The notes under the pieces: generated by a model
What the model saw: only the letters and a program-made list of their open reading frames with translations
Databases searched by the model: none
What the model was told of the DNA's origin: nothing
DNA from: Catenulispora sp. MAP5-51
GTDB lineage: Bacteria > Actinomycetota > Actinomycetes > Streptomycetales > Catenulisporaceae
Reading direction: 5' to 3'
DNA: 64,000 bases
Assembly (NCBI RefSeq): GCF_041261205.1
Contig: NZ_JBGCCH010000001.1
Span: 744,001 to 808,000 of the forward strand
Translations under genes and position numbers: made by a program
Part shown: positions 63,652 through 64,000 of the stretch, piece by piece
Numbering within the stretch: the stretch's first letter is position 1
How the letters are laid out: every line of letters starts with the position of its first letter

Positions 63652-64000
63652 ATCGCTCGCCTTTCCATTCGCCTCTCCACAGATACAGACGTGGCGGACT
63701 GTGTCGGGCGGAGCGTAGCTCCGCCGCCGCGCACCGTTACGCGGCGGCGAAATCATTGCTCGGCGGGCGGTCCGTCGAACGCCGTCGAACGGGCATGTCA
63801 GAGGCCGTACTGGCACGGGCCGGCTCGTCGCGGCTCGGAGGTGGTGCCGCGAAAGTTTCGCAGGACGACTGCGGTGACCTGCGGTGCTTTCGCAGAGCTT
63901 TGACGCTGCTCGAACCGGCGGCGGACCATGCCACTGCCCGGGCCCGCCGAGAAGCCGACCCGGCCGCGCCGCGAACACGGACCCGACCGCAATCCACGGA
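63652..64000. other. Upstream region of the LPMO operon
   Basis: No convincing gene in 349 nt; the short open frames lack starts and family resemblance. It contains a palindrome GCGAAAGTTTCGC (63849-63861) and a second TTTCGCAG half-site near 63888, of the CGAAA-N-TTTCG type reported for xylan/xylobiose operators in Streptomyces (from memory). Promoter position not assigned. The gene upstream lies outside the window. Confidence 0.55.

Noticed and set aside
63737-63997. Small minus-strand open frames at the right edge
   Set aside because: Arg/Ser-rich, without starts or motifs; they cross the GCGAAAGTTTCGC palindrome and look non-coding.

Overview
The window is high-GC DNA with actinobacterial gene style: GTG and TTG starts, many 1-14 nt gene overlaps, twin-arginine and lipobox secretion signals, and DtxR/IdeR-type iron control. 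It carries a large load of secreted plant-polysaccharide enzymes and a desferrioxamine-type siderophore cluster. This fits a soil-living, plant-litter-degrading actinomycete (Streptomyces- or Catenulispora-like; the exact genus is inference). I saw no rRNA, tRNA, CRISPR array, prophage or intact insertion sequence.

Region 1 (1-18043) is mostly an arabinoxylan/arabinan block. It starts with a partial Gfo/Idh/MocA oxidoreductase coupled to a large multidomain GH3 enzyme, then a D-aminopeptidase. Next come a LacI regulator diverging from a sugar ABC transporter (binding protein plus two permeases), which runs into a GH51 arabinofuranosidase, and a secreted GH54-CBM13x3-CBM42 arabinofuranosidase. 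A non-coding stretch of 510 nt, a beta-lactamase-like hydrolase and a secreted GH79-like enzyme follow.

Region 2 (18075-30479) holds a SpoU/TrmH-type methyltransferase, a CapA-like protein, and a divergent pair of CBM32 proteins (GH16+GH2-like fusion versus a beta-helix protein) around a 24-bp perfect palindrome. It then holds a second Gfo/Idh/MocA oxidoreductase, a histidine phosphatase, an MDR oxidoreductase/XRE regulator pair and a secreted protein with a metalloprotease-like motif.

Region 3 (30698-40002, all minus strand) is sulfonate/sulfate-ester assimilation: an FMN reductase, an SsuABC-like transporter, an FMN-dependent monooxygenase and a TauD-type dioxygenase, plus a second binding protein/permease pair without its own ATPase. 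Each of the two operons is preceded by a short ORF I identified as a Cys-containing leader peptide of the actinobacterial sulfur-gene type. An Lsr2-like/DUF6924 fusion lies upstream.

Region 4 (40070-51940) is iron uptake: a FecCD/FecE-type siderophore importer divergent from desEFABCD, sharing one near-perfect iron box, then a PhyH-like dioxygenase and an unknown protein.

Region 5 (51978-58224) has a secreted type-B carboxylesterase, a BioF2/CelD-like acyltransferase, a stand-alone NRPS condensation-type protein and a membrane protein.

Region 6 (58302-64000) is a compact minus-strand cellulose/hemicellulose operon: an AA10 lytic polysaccharide monooxygenase with CBM2, a Met-rich lipoprotein (possible copper handling), a CBM2-Cip1-like protein, and a GH51-like enzyme with FnIII and CBM2.
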